47,205 nt of DNA from Chitinophaga pinensis (GTDB taxonomy: Bacteria > Bacteroidota > Bacteroidia > 2-12-FULL-35-15): positions 1 through 47,205 of the forward strand of contig CAMCYR010000024.1 of assembly GCA_945885475.1 (NCBI GenBank), in the 5' to 3' direction. A program made the translations under genes and the position numbers. Every line of letters begins with the position of its first letter. Position 1 is the stretch's first letter. The notes under the pieces are model-generated. The model saw only the letters and a program-made list of their open reading frames with translations. It did no database searches and was not told the DNA's origin. Positions 26,055-35,143 of this stretch are shown in pieces.

Positions 26055-26762
26055 CTATTTTAGCTTATTGATTACAGCTTCATCAGTGATACGCTCGTAG
26101 GGTTTGAAATCTCCAGACGAATCTAAACGATATACGAAAGATGCACTTTTTAGGTAAATAACTTCGTCCAGATTATACAATTTAATTCCTTCAGCTGAAG
26201 CAATACCATATACTACTAACTTATATTTACTCATTTTGTAGCCTTTGTAGTTTAATGGGGAAGACCAGAACTCAATGTTTAAAAATTGCTTGTAATAGCT
26301 TTTGTCTTCTTTAATTCCGCTCACTTTCTGAAGTAAGGAGTCTTTTGCTGTAAGTTTTGTAACAGGATTCAGATTGATCACGTCAACGGTTTTTGTGGAA
26401 AGCAATTCGTCTTTACGAACTATAAGATTTTCAGAATTCGGATTCTCTAATATCAGGGAATCTTTTGAAACAGAGGAAGAATCAGATAAAAATACTGTTC
26501 TGTTTTCCTCGCTAATAGTGTTCTCATCCGTCTGCAGCTGTTTCGTTTTCCCTTTTTTTACAGCTGCTACCGTTTTTGTACTATCAACTTCTATTGGCTC
26601 GGCTTCTTTGTTGTTTATTGAAAATGTATTTGAGACAGATTTATAAAAATTCAATTCTTTAAAATAGTCGTCGAGCTTTAAAATAAAAAAGCCACCGGCA
26701 ACAATCAGTCCGACCATTATTCCGATAATAAAACCTTGTGACTTTTCTTTAAAACTGCTCAT
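26055..26762 (-). CDS. Single-pass membrane protein of unknown function
   Basis: I do not recognise a family. The 235 residues begin with a short basic cytoplasmic end and one membrane helix (~residues 10-28, GFIIGIMVGLIVAGGFFIL), so the rest is probably periplasmic. A polar, Ser/Thr/Lys-rich linker of low complexity spans ~45-140. The C-terminal ~75 residues form a compact domain with the conserved-looking segments NIEFWSSPLNYKGYKMS, KLVVYGIA and VIYLKSASFVYRL. It is the first gene of the minus-strand run leading to dapF (5 bp gap), so it may share its transcription. A structural or envelope role is a guess from topology only. Confidence 0.72.
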   Translation of the reverse strand: MSSFKEKSQGFIIGIMVGLIVAGGFFILKLDDYFKELNFYKSVSNTFSINNKEAEPIEVDSTKTVAAVKKGKTKQLQTDENTISEENRTVFLSDSSSVSKDSLILENPNSENLIVRKDELLSTKTVDVINLNPVTKLTAKDSLLQKVSGIKEDKSYYKQFLNIEFWSSPLNYKGYKMSKYKLVVYGIASAEGIKLYNLDEVIYLKSASFVYRLDSSGDFKPYERITDEAVINKLK

Positions 26763-26935
26763 TGAATTTTATACGATTATAAATACTTTTTGTAAATCCT
26801 GTGTAAAGTTAAACAACCTTTGCAAACCGCTGTTAAAGTATGTTAAAAATAAATGACAAAAATAATATCGGAATAAAATTTGTGTTGATAGGTACATCTA
26901 ATTTCGATTTTTAACAAACAATAAAAACAGATCAT

Positions 26936-28402
26936 ATGAAAAATGCATTAGGAGTATTCGCAATTGCAAGCATCGGTGGATTAACCGCACTTGGCCTGAA
27001 TCACCTTTTGAACGATGATTCGAAGGCTCAAACTTCTCAAATAAACTATCAGGCACCCATTAATTATGTAAAACTTCCAAGTTCGGGTTCAGCCGAGATG
27101 GCCCTTGATTTCACAACCGCAGCGGCCAGTTCTGTTCATTCTGTAGTAAACGTTAAAACGACATATCCCCTCGAAACTCAAAATCAATATATGTACGACC
27201 CTTTCCGCGATTTTTTTGGATACCGCGGCCAACGACAGCAACAACAAGCACCCGTTTCAACAGGTTCTGGTGTGATTATTTCTCAAGATGGATACATTGT
27301 AACAAATAACCATGTAGTTGACGGAGCTGATAAAATCGAGATAACCTTAAATGATAAACGCAGTTATACTGCTGAGGTAATCGGGAAGGATCCTGCAACC
27401 GACCTGGCTTTACTGAAAATTAAGGAAGAAGATCTTCCATTTGTATCCTATGGCAATTCGGATGATGTAAAAGTAGGCGAATGGGTTTTGGCAGTGGGCA
27501 ATCCTTTTAACTTAAATTCAACAGTCACTGCAGGAATAATCAGTGCAAAGGGCCGCAACATAAATATTCTCGAAAATGATGCATCAAAAGGGCAATTTCC
27601 GATTGAATCATTTCTTCAAACGGACGCAGCAGTTAATCCAGGAAATAGCGGAGGCGCTTTGGTTAACACGAGAGGTGAATTAGTTGGGATCAACTCAGCA
27701 ATCGCTTCAAATACGGGATCGTATACTGGTTATTCTTTTGCAATTCCTGTTAATATTGCAAGAAAAGTAGTCGCGGATTTGTTAGAATTCGGTGAAGTAC
27801 AACGTGCTTTTATTGGTTTAAGTATTGAGGATTTGGACGGAAAATTAGCAAAGGAAAAAAGCATTACTGAGATCAAAGGTGTTTATGTAAAAGGTGTTGT
27901 CGAAGGTGGTTCTGCTGATGAAGGCGGAATCAAAGAAGGCGACGTAATTAGGAAGATAGGCGAAACAATCGTTAATAATGTGCCCGAACTTCAAGAACAG
28001 ATAAGCAGATACCGTCCCGGAAATAAACTAAATGTAACGCTGAAGAGAAATAATCAGGAAAAAGTATTAACCGTGATACTAAAAAATAAGAATGGAAACA
28101 CGGAAGTTGTTGCTAAACCAAAAGTTGAAGTAGTTTCCACCTTGGGTGCTTCTTTTGAGCCAGTAAGCAAAGAAGAGATGATGAAACTGAACATCGAAAA
28201 CGGTATCCGCGTTTCAAAATTAGGGGCAGGAAAATTATTAAGCGCTGGAATTAAAGAAGGGTTTATCATTACAAATGTTGATAAAAAGAGAATCACCACT
28301 TTTGAAGATCTTAAAAGCTTGCTTGAAAATAAAAAAGGTGGTGTTTTAATCGAAGGGGTTTATCCGAACGGAATGCGTGCTTATTATGGATTTGGAATGT
28401 AA
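26936..28402 (+). CDS. DegP/HtrA-type serine protease (Do family)
   Basis: A periplasmic quality-control protease and chaperone, 488 residues. An N-terminal hydrophobic segment (~5-25) serves as signal peptide or anchor. A Q-rich loop (YRGQRQQQQ, ~97) precedes the trypsin-like domain. The catalytic triad is visible: His126 in TNNHVVDGA, Asp156 in DPATDLALLKI and Ser238 in NPGNSGGAL. Two PDZ domains follow, the first at ~285-375 (AFIGLSIEDLDG) and the second at ~395-485 (LGASFEPVSKEE, GFIITNVDKKRI), so the layout matches DegP/DegQ rather than the one-PDZ DegS. It stands divergent from the unknown membrane-protein gene and upstream of rpoD. No envelope-stress regulator is encoded nearby. Confidence 0.93.
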   Translation: MKNALGVFAIASIGGLTALGLNHLLNDDSKAQTSQINYQAPINYVKLPSSGSAEMALDFTTAAASSVHSVVNVKTTYPLETQNQYMYDPFRDFFGYRGQRQQQQAPVSTGSGVIISQDGYIVTNNHVVDGADKIEITLNDKRSYTAEVIGKDPATDLALLKIKEEDLPFVSYGNSDDVKVGEWVLAVGNPFNLNSTVTAGIISAKGRNINILENDASKGQFPIESFLQTDAAVNPGNSGGALVNTRGELVGINSAIASNTGSYTGYSFAIPVNIARKVVADLLEFGEVQRAFIGLSIEDLDGKLAKEKSITEIKGVYVKGVVEGGSADEGGIKEGDVIRKIGETIVNNVPELQEQISRYRPGNKLNVTLKRNNQEKVLTVILKNKNGNTEVVAKPKVEVVSTLGASFEPVSKEEMMKLNIENGIRVSKLGAGKLLSAGIKEGFIITNVDKKRITTFEDLKSLLENKKGGVLIEGVYPNGMRAYYGFGM

Positions 28403-28644
28403 TAAACGACTTAATTAATGGATAAAAATGAAAAAAAAGGTGATACAATTGAATAGTGTTTTTATTAATGCTAATTTCTCTTTTATAACAGCTTCATTTT
28501 AACAATTTTGTAGTTTTTATACACAGAACTTTTTTTCTTTATCGATGATATCAGCCTTTTTATAGCATTTTTTAGGCCCTCAGTCTAATATATTGTAAGT
28601 TTCTAACAATCAACTAGTTCCTAAAGTTATTTTAACATGAAATA
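28403..28644. other. Upstream part of the 312-bp degP-rpoD gap
   Basis: A/T-rich sequence with no gene, no GC-stem terminator for degP and no recognisable RNA motif. A 12-codon ATG frame at about 28420 ends quickly and is not credible as a gene. The downstream part of the gap holds the rpoD promoter. Confidence 0.4.
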
Positions 28645-28677
28645 TTTGTAAAAAGAAACCGTTTTAAGCTAACTTTG
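28645..28677 (+). promoter_or_regulatory. Promoter of rpoD
   Basis: TTTG (28645-28648), 21-nt spacer, TAACTTTG (28670-28677). This is a full match to the -33/-7 pattern recognised by the sigma factor it drives. The -7 box is 37 bp before the ATG, giving a leader of about 30 nt. Confidence 0.8.
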
Positions 28678-28714
28678 TACTTGAAATAAACTCCTAAAAA
28701 CTCCAATAAAGTCC

Positions 28715-29578
28715 ATGAGACAACTCAAAATAACCAAATCGATCACCAACCGCGAAAGTGCTTCTTTAGATAAATATCTTCAGGAAATTGGTCGCGAAGA
28801 GTTGATTACTGCTGATGAAGAAGTAATTTTAGCAAAAAAGATCAGAGATGGTGATCAGGCTGCTTTAGAGAAATTAACGAAGTCGAATTTACGCTTCGTA
28901 GTTTCTGTAGCAAAGCAATACCAAAATCAAGGTTTAAGTCTGCCAGATCTAATCAATGAAGGGAATTTAGGATTAATCAAGGCAGCAAAACGTTTTGATG
29001 AAACCCGTGGATTTAAGTTTATTTCCTATGCGGTTTGGTGGATTCGTCAGTCTATTCTTCAGGCATTAGCTGAACAATCTCGTATAGTTCGTTTACCATT
29101 GAATCAGGTTGGTTCGTTGAATAAGATCAATAAAGCTTATTCCCGTTTGGAGCAACAGTTTGAACGTGAGCCAAGTGCTGAAGAATTATCGGAGATATTG
29201 GAACTTCCTCAGGATAAAGTTGCTGACACGATGCGGGTTTCAGGTCGTCACGTATCTATGGATGCTCCGTTTGTGAACGGTGAGGAAAACAGTTTATTAG
29301 ATGTACTGGTAAATCATGATTCTCCGCGCGCTGATAATGAATTAATGAATGAGTCACTGCAACGCGAAATTGAACGTTCACTTTCAACATTAACTGAAAG
29401 AGAACGTGATGTTGTTAGATTATTTTTTGGCATTGGCATCAACCATGGTTTAACACTTGAAGAGATTGGTGCAAAGTTTGACCTTACACGTGAGCGCGTT
29501 CGTCAGATAAAAGAAAAAGCGATCCGTAGATTGCGTCATAACTCAAGAAGTAAATTACTGAAAACATACTTAGGATAA
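28715..29578 (+). CDS. rpoD: Primary RNA polymerase sigma factor (Bacteroidota type)
   Basis: The housekeeping sigma factor that directs RNA polymerase to the TTTG/TAnnTTTG promoters seen here. At 287 residues it is short because region 1.1 and the non-conserved domain of proteobacterial sigma70 are absent, as is normal in this phylum. Region 1.2 ([16 protein letters not shown], ~18) leads into 2.1-2.4, with [17 protein letters not shown] and [20 protein letters not shown] (~100). Region 3 covers ~125-205. Region 4 has [15 protein letters not shown] and the helix-turn-helix [20 protein letters not shown] (~245-264). It is transcribed alone and ends at a long-stem terminator. Confidence 0.95.
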   Translation: MRQLKITKSITNRESASLDKYLQEIGREELITADEEVILAKKIRDGDQAALEKLTKSNLRFVVSVAKQYQNQGLSLPDLINEGNLGLIKAAKRFDETRGFKFISYAVWWIRQSILQALAEQSRIVRLPLNQVGSLNKINKAYSRLEQQFEREPSAEELSEILELPQDKVADTMRVSGRHVSMDAPFVNGEENSLLDVLVNHDSPRADNELMNESLQREIERSLSTLTERERDVVRLFFGIGINHGLTLEEIGAKFDLTRERVRQIKEKAIRRLRHNSRSKLLKTYLG

Positions 29579-29598
29579 TCTTTCCGAAAAGGTAATAA

Positions 29599-29663
29599 AA
29601 CCGCACAAAAATCAGTTGAAAACTAAAAATAAGTTTAACTGATGTTTGTGCGGTTATTTTTTT
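29599..29663 (+). terminator. Long-stem terminator after rpoD
   Basis: AACCGCACAAA (29599-29609) pairs with TTTGTGCGGTT (29645-29655). An inner stem ATCAGTT/AACTGAT (29611-29617/29637-29643) is separated from it by small mismatches. A T-run follows. The stem of about 18 pairs is unusually long for a simple terminator. Confidence 0.88.
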
Positions 29664-29806
29664 ATTTTTAGCATGATTTTTACATTGTCATTCCAATCTG
29701 AACGAAGGAATTAACCCACAAGATTGACGTTTCCTCATGATTTCGAAAGGGCAATCCAATTAATCAATAAACATAATAACACCTAAAACATAATCCGTTA
29801 AAACTT

Positions 29807-31285
29807 ATGACAAACGAAACAATGGAGCCAACTGAAGGAAAATCAAAAAGTAACTACGAATCTGAATTGAACGATTGGATCAATCACGAAAAAGCAGCGA
29901 TCGATTTGATCGGAGTAATCGGGAAGTTATGGTTTGAAAAATCGATTGAATTAATTCTTTTCAGAAATCAACTGGTCGACAGAAGTGCCAGTGAGATCAT
30001 GAATCTTCACCATTACGCTAAAAACATTGTTAAAAAAGTTATAACAGTGGAAGATACGTTATCCATCGCTTCCGAAATTTCCAAAATGGATATTTGTCCC
30101 TCTCGTATTGATATCGGAAAACTTGCTTTTGAATTGCAACAGGAAGGTTCGAAATTTAAAGATGTAAATGAGTTCTTAAAAAACAAACTAATTGATTTCG
30201 TTGGTAAAAAGCATACTATCACTCCAAAGGATGTTGTATTGTTTGGTTTCGGTCGTATCGGGCGTTTGGCAGCACGTGAATTGATTGCTCAAGCTGGTAA
30301 AGGGGAACAATTAAGGTTGAAAGCAATTGTTACCCGTGGTAGCAGCGATGAAGAAATTATTAAACGTGCCGATTTATTGCGAACCGACTCTGTTCACGGA
30401 GTTTTTCCGGGTACGATTATAGAAGATCTAGAGAAAAAAGCTTTGATCATCAACGGACATACTGTTTTTATGATTGATGCGAAAAATCCGGAAGATGTGG
30501 ATTATACGCACTATGGAATCAACAATGCATTACTAATCGACAATACCGGCGTTTATAGAGATAAGGCTGAACTTAGTAGACATTTAAAAGCAAAAGGAAT
30601 TACGAAAGTATTATTGACTGCTCCCGCAAAAGACATCCCGAATGTTGTTCATGGTGTGAATCACCAAACGATTGATTTAAAAACGGATGATATTCTTTCT
30701 GCCGCATCATGTACAACGAATGCAATTATGCCTGTTTTACAGGTTGTTCATACTAAATTAGGAATTGTACGCGGTCACATTGAAACGGTTCACTCCTACA
30801 CCAACGACCAGAATTTACTGGATAATTACCATAAAAAATACCGTAGAGGTCGCTCTGCCGCTTTGAATATGGTTATTACTGAAACAGGTGCAGAAAGCGC
30901 TTTGAAAAAAGTATTACCGCAGCTGTCTGGCAAGTTCACTGCAAATTCTGTCCGTGTCCCCACTCCAAATGTTTCGCTAGCGATTCTGAGTATGACCATC
31001 GACAAAGAAATTACAAAAGATGAATTGAATGATATTTTAAAAGATGCCGCCTTGAACGGAGCCTTGGTAGAACAAATTCAATATATGAACTCCAATGAAT
31101 TGGTTTCCACAGATGTAATCGGAAACCCTTGTCCTTCTGTGTTTGATAGCCAGGCAACCATCGTTGGGCCGGATAAAAAGAATATCGTATTATATGTTTG
31201 GTATGATAACGAGTACGGTTATACCCGTCAAGTGATTCGCTTCTCTAAGTTTATTGCTGAAGTGCGAAGAATGGTATACTACTAA
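29807..31285 (+). CDS. gap: Glyceraldehyde-3-phosphate dehydrogenase with N-terminal extension
   Basis: Oxidises glyceraldehyde-3-phosphate to 1,3-bisphosphoglycerate, or runs the reverse reaction in gluconeogenesis. The catalytic part (from about residue 140) has the NAD-binding GFGRIGRLAAREL, catalytic Cys302 in SAASCTTNAIMP, the His of VHSYTNDQNLLD (~329), TGAESALKKVLPQLSGKF, and a C-terminal WYDNEYGYTRQVI. The protein is 492 residues, about 150 longer than canonical GAPDH (~335). The extra N-terminal ~135 residues are helical, polar and without signal peptide, and I recognise no domain in them. Extended GAPDHs of this length occur in Bacteroidota and some gammaproteobacteria. Whether this form works in glycolysis or gluconeogenesis cannot be told here. 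It stands alone between two terminators. Confidence 0.92.
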   Translation: MTNETMEPTEGKSKSNYESELNDWINHEKAAIDLIGVIGKLWFEKSIELILFRNQLVDRSASEIMNLHHYAKNIVKKVITVEDTLSIASEISKMDICPSRIDIGKLAFELQQEGSKFKDVNEFLKNKLIDFVGKKHTITPKDVVLFGFGRIGRLAARELIAQAGKGEQLRLKAIVTRGSSDEEIIKRADLLRTDSVHGVFPGTIIEDLEKKALIINGHTVFMIDAKNPEDVDYTHYGINNALLIDNTGVYRDKAELSRHLKAKGITKVLLTAPAKDIPNVVHGVNHQTIDLKTDDILSAASCTTNAIMPVLQVVHTKLGIVRGHIETVHSYTNDQNLLDNYHKKYRRGRSAALNMVITETGAESALKKVLPQLSGKFTANSVRVPTPNVSLAILSMTIDKEITKDELNDILKDAALNGALVEQIQYMNSNELVSTDVIGNPCPSVFDSQATIVGPDKKNIVLYVWYDNEYGYTRQVIRFSKFIAEVRRMVYY

Positions 31286-31312
31286 AAGGTATCAGGCATT
31301 TAGTATCAAGAC

Positions 31313-31346
31313 AAAAAAAGCCTTTCCGGAATGGAAAGGCTTTTTT
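31313..31346. terminator. Bidirectional terminator between GAPDH and dapA
   Basis: GCCTTTCC (31320-31327), loop GGAAT, GGAAAGGC (31333-31340), flanked by seven A on the left and six T on the right. It can serve both convergent genes. Confidence 0.92.
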
Positions 31347-31421
31347 GTAGATATCTTTTGCAAACTATTTTTGCAGTCAGCTCTTCTTTTGACTTTTGAC
31401 TTATATATTTTTGACTTCCCT

Positions 31422-32312
31422 TTACTTATACATTTCAACCATTTCGGTCAATGCATTTTGTGTTGCCTTGTTAACTTTTACTAAAGGCAAACGAACATTT
31501 GCTGTACAGATTTTCATCATTTCCAACACCGCTTTTATTCCGGCAGGATTTCCATCTGCGAACAACTGCTCAATGATGTCTGTTAATTTGTAATGTAATT
31601 TTTGAGCTTCTTTAACATTTCCTGCTAATATTTGTCGTGTCATTTCTGAAAAATCTTTAGGGAATGCATTCGCAACAACAGAGATGACACCATCCGCTCC
31701 AGCAGCAATCATTGGCAATGTTAACATGTCGTCACCCGAAATAACTGAAAAATCTTTTGGTTTATATTTAATAATCTTCATGCATTGTTCAAGGTTTCCT
31801 GATGCTTCCTTTATAGCGATGATATTCTTAAAGTCGTTTGCCAGTTTTAATGTTGTATCTGCGGATAAATTAGAAGCCGTTCTCCCGGGTACATTATACA
31901 AAATGATTGGCAAAGGACTTACTTCAGAAATGGCTTTATAATGCTGATAAATACCTCTTTGGTTGGGTTTATTGTAATAAGGAGAAACGGAAAGTAGTGC
32001 ATCAATATGATTAAAATCTGCCGTCTTTTTTAAACTATTAACGATCTCTTGTGTATTGTTTCCTCCCAATCCCAACACGATAGGTACACGCTTATTTACA
32101 TTTTCTATTACATGTGTAATAATAGATTGTTTTTCTTCTTTACTTAATGTTACAGATTCACCTGTTGTTCCAAGAACGACAATATATTCCACTCCACCTT
32201 TTATAATAAAGTCAACAAGCTTACCCAGAGACTTGTAATCAATACTGTTGTCTTTGCTGAATGGCGTAACAATTGCCACACCGGTGCCTTTGAATTTAGT
32301 ATTTTTACTCAT
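31422..32312 (-). CDS. dapA: 4-hydroxy-tetrahydrodipicolinate synthase
   Basis: Condenses pyruvate with aspartate semialdehyde, the first committed step toward diaminopimelate and lysine. It is a TIM-barrel class I aldolase of 296 residues. The pyruvate Schiff-base lysine is Lys168 in IAIKEASG, and the catalytic tyrosine is Tyr139 in LYNVPGRT. GTTGES (~48-53) is the threonine pair of the proton relay, and GDD (~190) is the usual SGDD motif. The ATG at 32312 (MSKNTKFKGTG) is preferred over an ATG at 32372 because a -7 box lies between them at 32340-32347. It pairs functionally with dapF in this window but lies in a different operon. Confidence 0.95.
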   Translation of the reverse strand: MSKNTKFKGTGVAIVTPFSKDNSIDYKSLGKLVDFIIKGGVEYIVVLGTTGESVTLSKEEKQSIITHVIENVNKRVPIVLGLGGNNTQEIVNSLKKTADFNHIDALLSVSPYYNKPNQRGIYQHYKAISEVSPLPIILYNVPGRTASNLSADTTLKLANDFKNIIAIKEASGNLEQCMKIIKYKPKDFSVISGDDMLTLPMIAAGADGVISVVANAFPKDFSEMTRQILAGNVKEAQKLHYKLTDIIEQLFADGNPAGIKAVLEMMKICTANVRLPLVKVNKATQNALTEMVEMYK

Positions 32313-32339
32313 GATCGGTTTTTTGTTTTTTATTTTTTG

Positions 32340-32347
32340 TAAAGATA
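32340..32347 (-). promoter_or_regulatory. Candidate -7 box for dapA
   Basis: On the minus strand this reads TATCTTTA, one base off TAnnTTTG, 27 bp before the ATG at 32312. A TTG lies 22 nt further upstream. It supports the shorter start. Confidence 0.5.
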
Positions 32348-32491
32348 GCTTGATTTTCAAACGGGTATCCAAAAACGATATTTATTTTTTTGAATAAAAG
32401 AGGTAAGTCATTTATAATGTTTCGTCAAATTTAATGCTGATCGTGAACGTTAAAAACCGTTAAAACAGAAGATTTACCGTTTAATTAAATT

Positions 32492-32499
32492 TATATTTG
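32492..32499 (+). promoter_or_regulatory. -7 box in front of the DUF5916 remnant
   Basis: TATATTTG is a perfect TAnnTTTG match, 33 bp before the remnant's signal-peptide ATG at 32533. It appears to have survived the gene's collapse and could now drive the ABC ATPase gene at 32914. No consensus -33 is seen. Confidence 0.6.
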
Positions 32500-32532
32500 A
32501 ATAATTATAGATGGGAATGCCTATACTAGCAT

Positions 32533-32912
32533 ATGAAAAAAATCCATTTTTCTCTTCATTTTTTTCTTCTATTGCTTATTCAGCAAATTATTGGACAGGA
32601 GGATACTATAAAAGTTTTTACAACCTCTATGAAGAGGGTTATCTAATTGACAATATCAGTTACAGTTACAGTCAAAATCATGATTTTAATTTTAATGCAT
32701 TCAATGTGGACATGGTTTTTCAATGGCAATTTGCACCGGGAAGTTCATTGAATTTAGTTTGGAAAAATTCGATCTACAACGAAAGTGGAGAAGTAATAAA
32801 AAGCTATAGCCAGAATTTCAACAACACGTTGGATGCAAATCAACTGAATGTTGTTTCTTTAAAAGTTTTGTATTATTTCGATTATCTTTACCTTAGAAAA
32901 AAAAGAGGATAA
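32533..32912 (+). pseudogene. Collapsed DUF5916 gene: signal peptide joined out of frame to C-terminus
   Basis: ATG at 32533 opens a clear Sec signal peptide (MKKIHFSLHFFLLLLIQQ, then IIGQED), but this frame stops at 32644-32646 after 37 residues. In the next frame, from about 32600 to 32912, lies an ending typical of DUF5916 proteins: FNAFNVDMVFQWQFAPGSS, LNLVWKNSIYNESGE and [12 protein letters not shown]. An intact member has 700-850 residues, so about 650 codons have been lost and the two ends are out of frame. The junction is around 32605-32635. A frame opening at 32511 (MGMPILAYE) covers the same stretch, but its first 30 residues are the signal peptide read in the wrong frame, so it is not a real start. 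The intact DUF5916 gene at 19867 has a different C-terminus and is not the direct source. Confidence 0.8.
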
Positions 32913-32913
32913 C

Positions 32914-33564
32914 ATGATAAAGGCATCGGGTATATTAAAATCATATGGATCACTTGAGGTATTAAAGGACGTTAGTCTTGAAATAAAAAAAGGGGAAATT
33001 ATTTCGATAGTTGGTGCATCCGGTGCTGGCAAAACAACCTTGCTTCATATTATTGGCACCCTTGATCGTCCAAACAAAGGACTTTTAATGATCAATAATG
33101 AAAATATTTCAAACTTAAGTGATAAAAAGCTAGCCGCTTTTAGAAATAAAAATATCGGTTTTGTTTTTCAGTTCCATCATCTTCTTCCTGAATTCACAGC
33201 TATTGAAAATGTATGTATTCCTGCATTTATTGCTGGTACTGATAAATCTCTAGCTGAAGAACGTGCAATGGAGTTATTGACATTTTTGGGATTAACAGAT
33301 AGAATAAATCATAAGCCAAGCGAACTTTCTGGTGGTGAGCAGCAACGTGTAGCTGTTGCGAGAGCTTTAATCAACAATCCTGCTGTTGTTTTAGCAGATG
33401 AGCCATCAGGAAACTTAGATTCAAATACAGCGAAGGATTTGCATCAACTATTTTTTACGTTACGAGAAAAATTCAACCAAACGTTTGTGATTGTAACACA
33501 CAACGAAGAACTGGCAAATATGGCCGATCGGAAATTGGTAATGAAAGATGGAAATATTCTTTAA
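32914..33564 (+). CDS. ABC transporter ATP-binding protein (LolD-like)
   Basis: A 216-residue ATPase of the LolD/MacB/FtsE-type group. Walker A is GASGAGKT (Lys40), the Q-loop is [12 protein letters not shown] (~86), the signature is [15 protein letters not shown] (~137), Walker B is [12 protein letters not shown] (~158) and the switch His is VIVTHNEE (~193). The [10 protein letters not shown] stretch and GNLDS are those of LolD, which powers release of lipoproteins from the inner membrane. No permease (LolC/E) is adjacent, so the partner is unlinked, as is common in Bacteroidota. The ATG starts one base after the stop of the DUF5916 remnant, and no promoter lies between, so its expression probably depends on the remnant's promoter. 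Confidence 0.88.
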   Translation: MIKASGILKSYGSLEVLKDVSLEIKKGEIISIVGASGAGKTTLLHIIGTLDRPNKGLLMINNENISNLSDKKLAAFRNKNIGFVFQFHHLLPEFTAIENVCIPAFIAGTDKSLAEERAMELLTFLGLTDRINHKPSELSGGEQQRVAVARALINNPAVVLADEPSGNLDSNTAKDLHQLFFTLREKFNQTFVIVTHNEELANMADRKLVMKDGNIL

Positions 33565-33587
33565 TTAAAAATTGAATTCGAACGAAT

Positions 33588-33974
33588 TTACAATTTATTA
33601 ATTAAGTCCTTTACTCTTCTTTCTATTTCATCTCTCACCTTATTAAATTCAACTGGCTCCATATGTTTGGGATCATCTAACTTCCAGTCGTCACGGTGGA
33701 ATGCCTTTACAAAAGGACATTCATCACCACAGCCCATTGTTATGGCGTAATCATACTGAATCTCAGGGATTTCATCCAATGATTTAGAATCATGCGTTGT
33801 AAGATCGTAACCTAACTCTTTCATAGCTGCAATTGCTTTCGGATTAATTAATCCGGAAGGGCGCGAACCTGAGCTGTATGCTTCCACTTTACCTTTTCCG
33901 TGAATGTTAGCAAACGCTTCAGCCATTTGACTACGGTTCGAATTTTCTACACAAACAAATAGTATTTTTTTCAT
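33588..33974 (-). CDS. arsC: Arsenate reductase, thioredoxin-coupled LMW-phosphatase type
   Basis: Reduces arsenate to arsenite in the cytoplasm so that it can be exported. The 128 residues show the LMW-phosphatase P-loop CVENSNRS (Cys8 to Arg14), the cysteine pair CGDEC (Cys82 and Cys86) that relays the disulfide to thioredoxin, and the general-acid loop LDDPKHM (~98). The spacing of the two later cysteines is shorter than the C82/C89 of the Staphylococcus enzyme, but the MGCG.ECPF context is conserved. It starts 3 bp after acr3 and is the last gene of the arsenic operon. It converges on the LolD-like gene with a 23-bp gap and no visible terminator. Confidence 0.93.
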   Translation of the reverse strand: MKKILFVCVENSNRSQMAEAFANIHGKGKVEAYSSGSRPSGLINPKAIAAMKELGYDLTTHDSKSLDEIPEIQYDYAITMGCGDECPFVKAFHRDDWKLDDPKHMEPVEFNKVRDEIERRVKDLINKL

Positions 33975-33977
33975 TTA

Positions 33978-35057
33978 TTAAATTTTGATAGATTGGCTGC
34001 CATAATATTTTTTTCTAAACCAAAATGCTAATCTTACAAGTGCAATTAACGCAGGGACTTCAACAAGTGGTCCAATCACTCCGGCAAATGCTTGTCCTGA
34101 ATTTATGCCAAATACACCTATAGCAACAGCAATGGCTAGTTCGAAGTTATTTCCTGTAGCAGTGAATGACAATGCAACATTTGTAGGATAATCAGCACCT
34201 AATTTCTTGGACATTAAAAAAGTCACAATAAACATTACAGCAAAATAGATAACCAAAGGAATAGCAATTCGAAAAACATCAATAGGAATCTTAACAATCA
34301 GTTCTCCTTTTAAACTGAACATAACAATAATTGTGAACAATAATGCGATAAGTGTGATTGGAGAAATAAAAGGAATGAATTTTTGCTGAAACCACTCCTC
34401 CCCTTTTATTTTTATTAAAACGTAACGACTAATGATCCCTGCAAGAAATGGGATTCCTAAGTAAATAAAAACACTTTGGGCAATTTGAGAGATCGTGATT
34501 GAGATATCTAATCCTTTCATACCAAAAAACTCAGGGACAGCTGTAAGGTAAAAATAGGAATAGAAAGAAAACAGCAAAACCTGAAGGATACTATTTAAAC
34601 CAACAAGTCCTGCAATGTATTCACGGTTCCCTCCTGCTAATTCATTCCAGACAATGACCATGGCAATGCAGGGAGCAATACCTATTAAGATTAAGCCGGT
34701 CATATACTCAGGATGATCTTTCAGGAAAAGATAGGATAATACAAACATAAAGAAAGGTGCAATCACCCAGGTAATAAAAAAAGACATAAATAATAGCTTC
34801 ACGTTTTTAAAAACTTGAGGGATTTTCTCATACCTTACTTTCGCTAAAGGAGGATACATCATAAGTATTAATCCGATTGCCAAAGGAATGTTAGTTGTTC
34901 CTGAAGACATCGAATCAATAAATACAGCTGTTGACGGAATGAAATATCCAATAGCGATTCCGATGGCCATAGCTGAAAAGATCCAAACCGTTAAATAGCT
35001 GTCGAGAAAACCTAATCGTTTGTTTTCAAGGTTAGGAGAAATTATATTTTCTGACAT
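33978..35057 (-). CDS. acr3: ACR3-family arsenite efflux permease
   Basis: A 359-residue, ten-helix inner-membrane transporter that expels As(OH)3 using the proton gradient. Diagnostic parts are the N-terminal [19 protein letters not shown] (~15), the [14 protein letters not shown] segment (~66) and the substrate-binding cysteine Cys130 in [20 protein letters not shown] second conserved motif, [19 protein letters not shown] with its Glu, lies near ~295. It belongs to the ACR3 family and not to ArsB. It is followed 3 bp later by arsC and preceded, across an 86-bp gap, by the DUF6428 gene, all under the arsR promoter. Confidence 0.95.
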   Translation of the reverse strand: MSENIISPNLENKRLGFLDSYLTVWIFSAMAIGIAIGYFIPSTAVFIDSMSSGTTNIPLAIGLILMMYPPLAKVRYEKIPQVFKNVKLLFMSFFITWVIAPFFMFVLSYLFLKDHPEYMTGLILIGIAPCIAMVIVWNELAGGNREYIAGLVGLNSILQVLLFSFYSYFYLTAVPEFFGMKGLDISITISQIAQSVFIYLGIPFLAGIISRYVLIKIKGEEWFQQKFIPFISPITLIALLFTIIVMFSLKGELIVKIPIDVFRIAIPLVIYFAVMFIVTFLMSKKLGADYPTNVALSFTATGNNFELAIAVAIGVFGINSGQAFAGVIGPLVEVPALIALVRLAFWFRKKYYGSQSIKI

Positions 35058-35143
35058 ATTTTAATATTTTATAAAACATCAACTAATTTGCAATTCGCTG
35101 TATTTTAAATCTAAATACGCGCATTGCTTCTTTATAAATGAAA

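Noticed and set aside
32511-32912. 133-residue 'hypothetical protein' frame
   Set aside because: Its first 30 residues are a signal peptide read out of frame; only the C-terminal part is DUF5916-like. Reported as a pseudogene instead.
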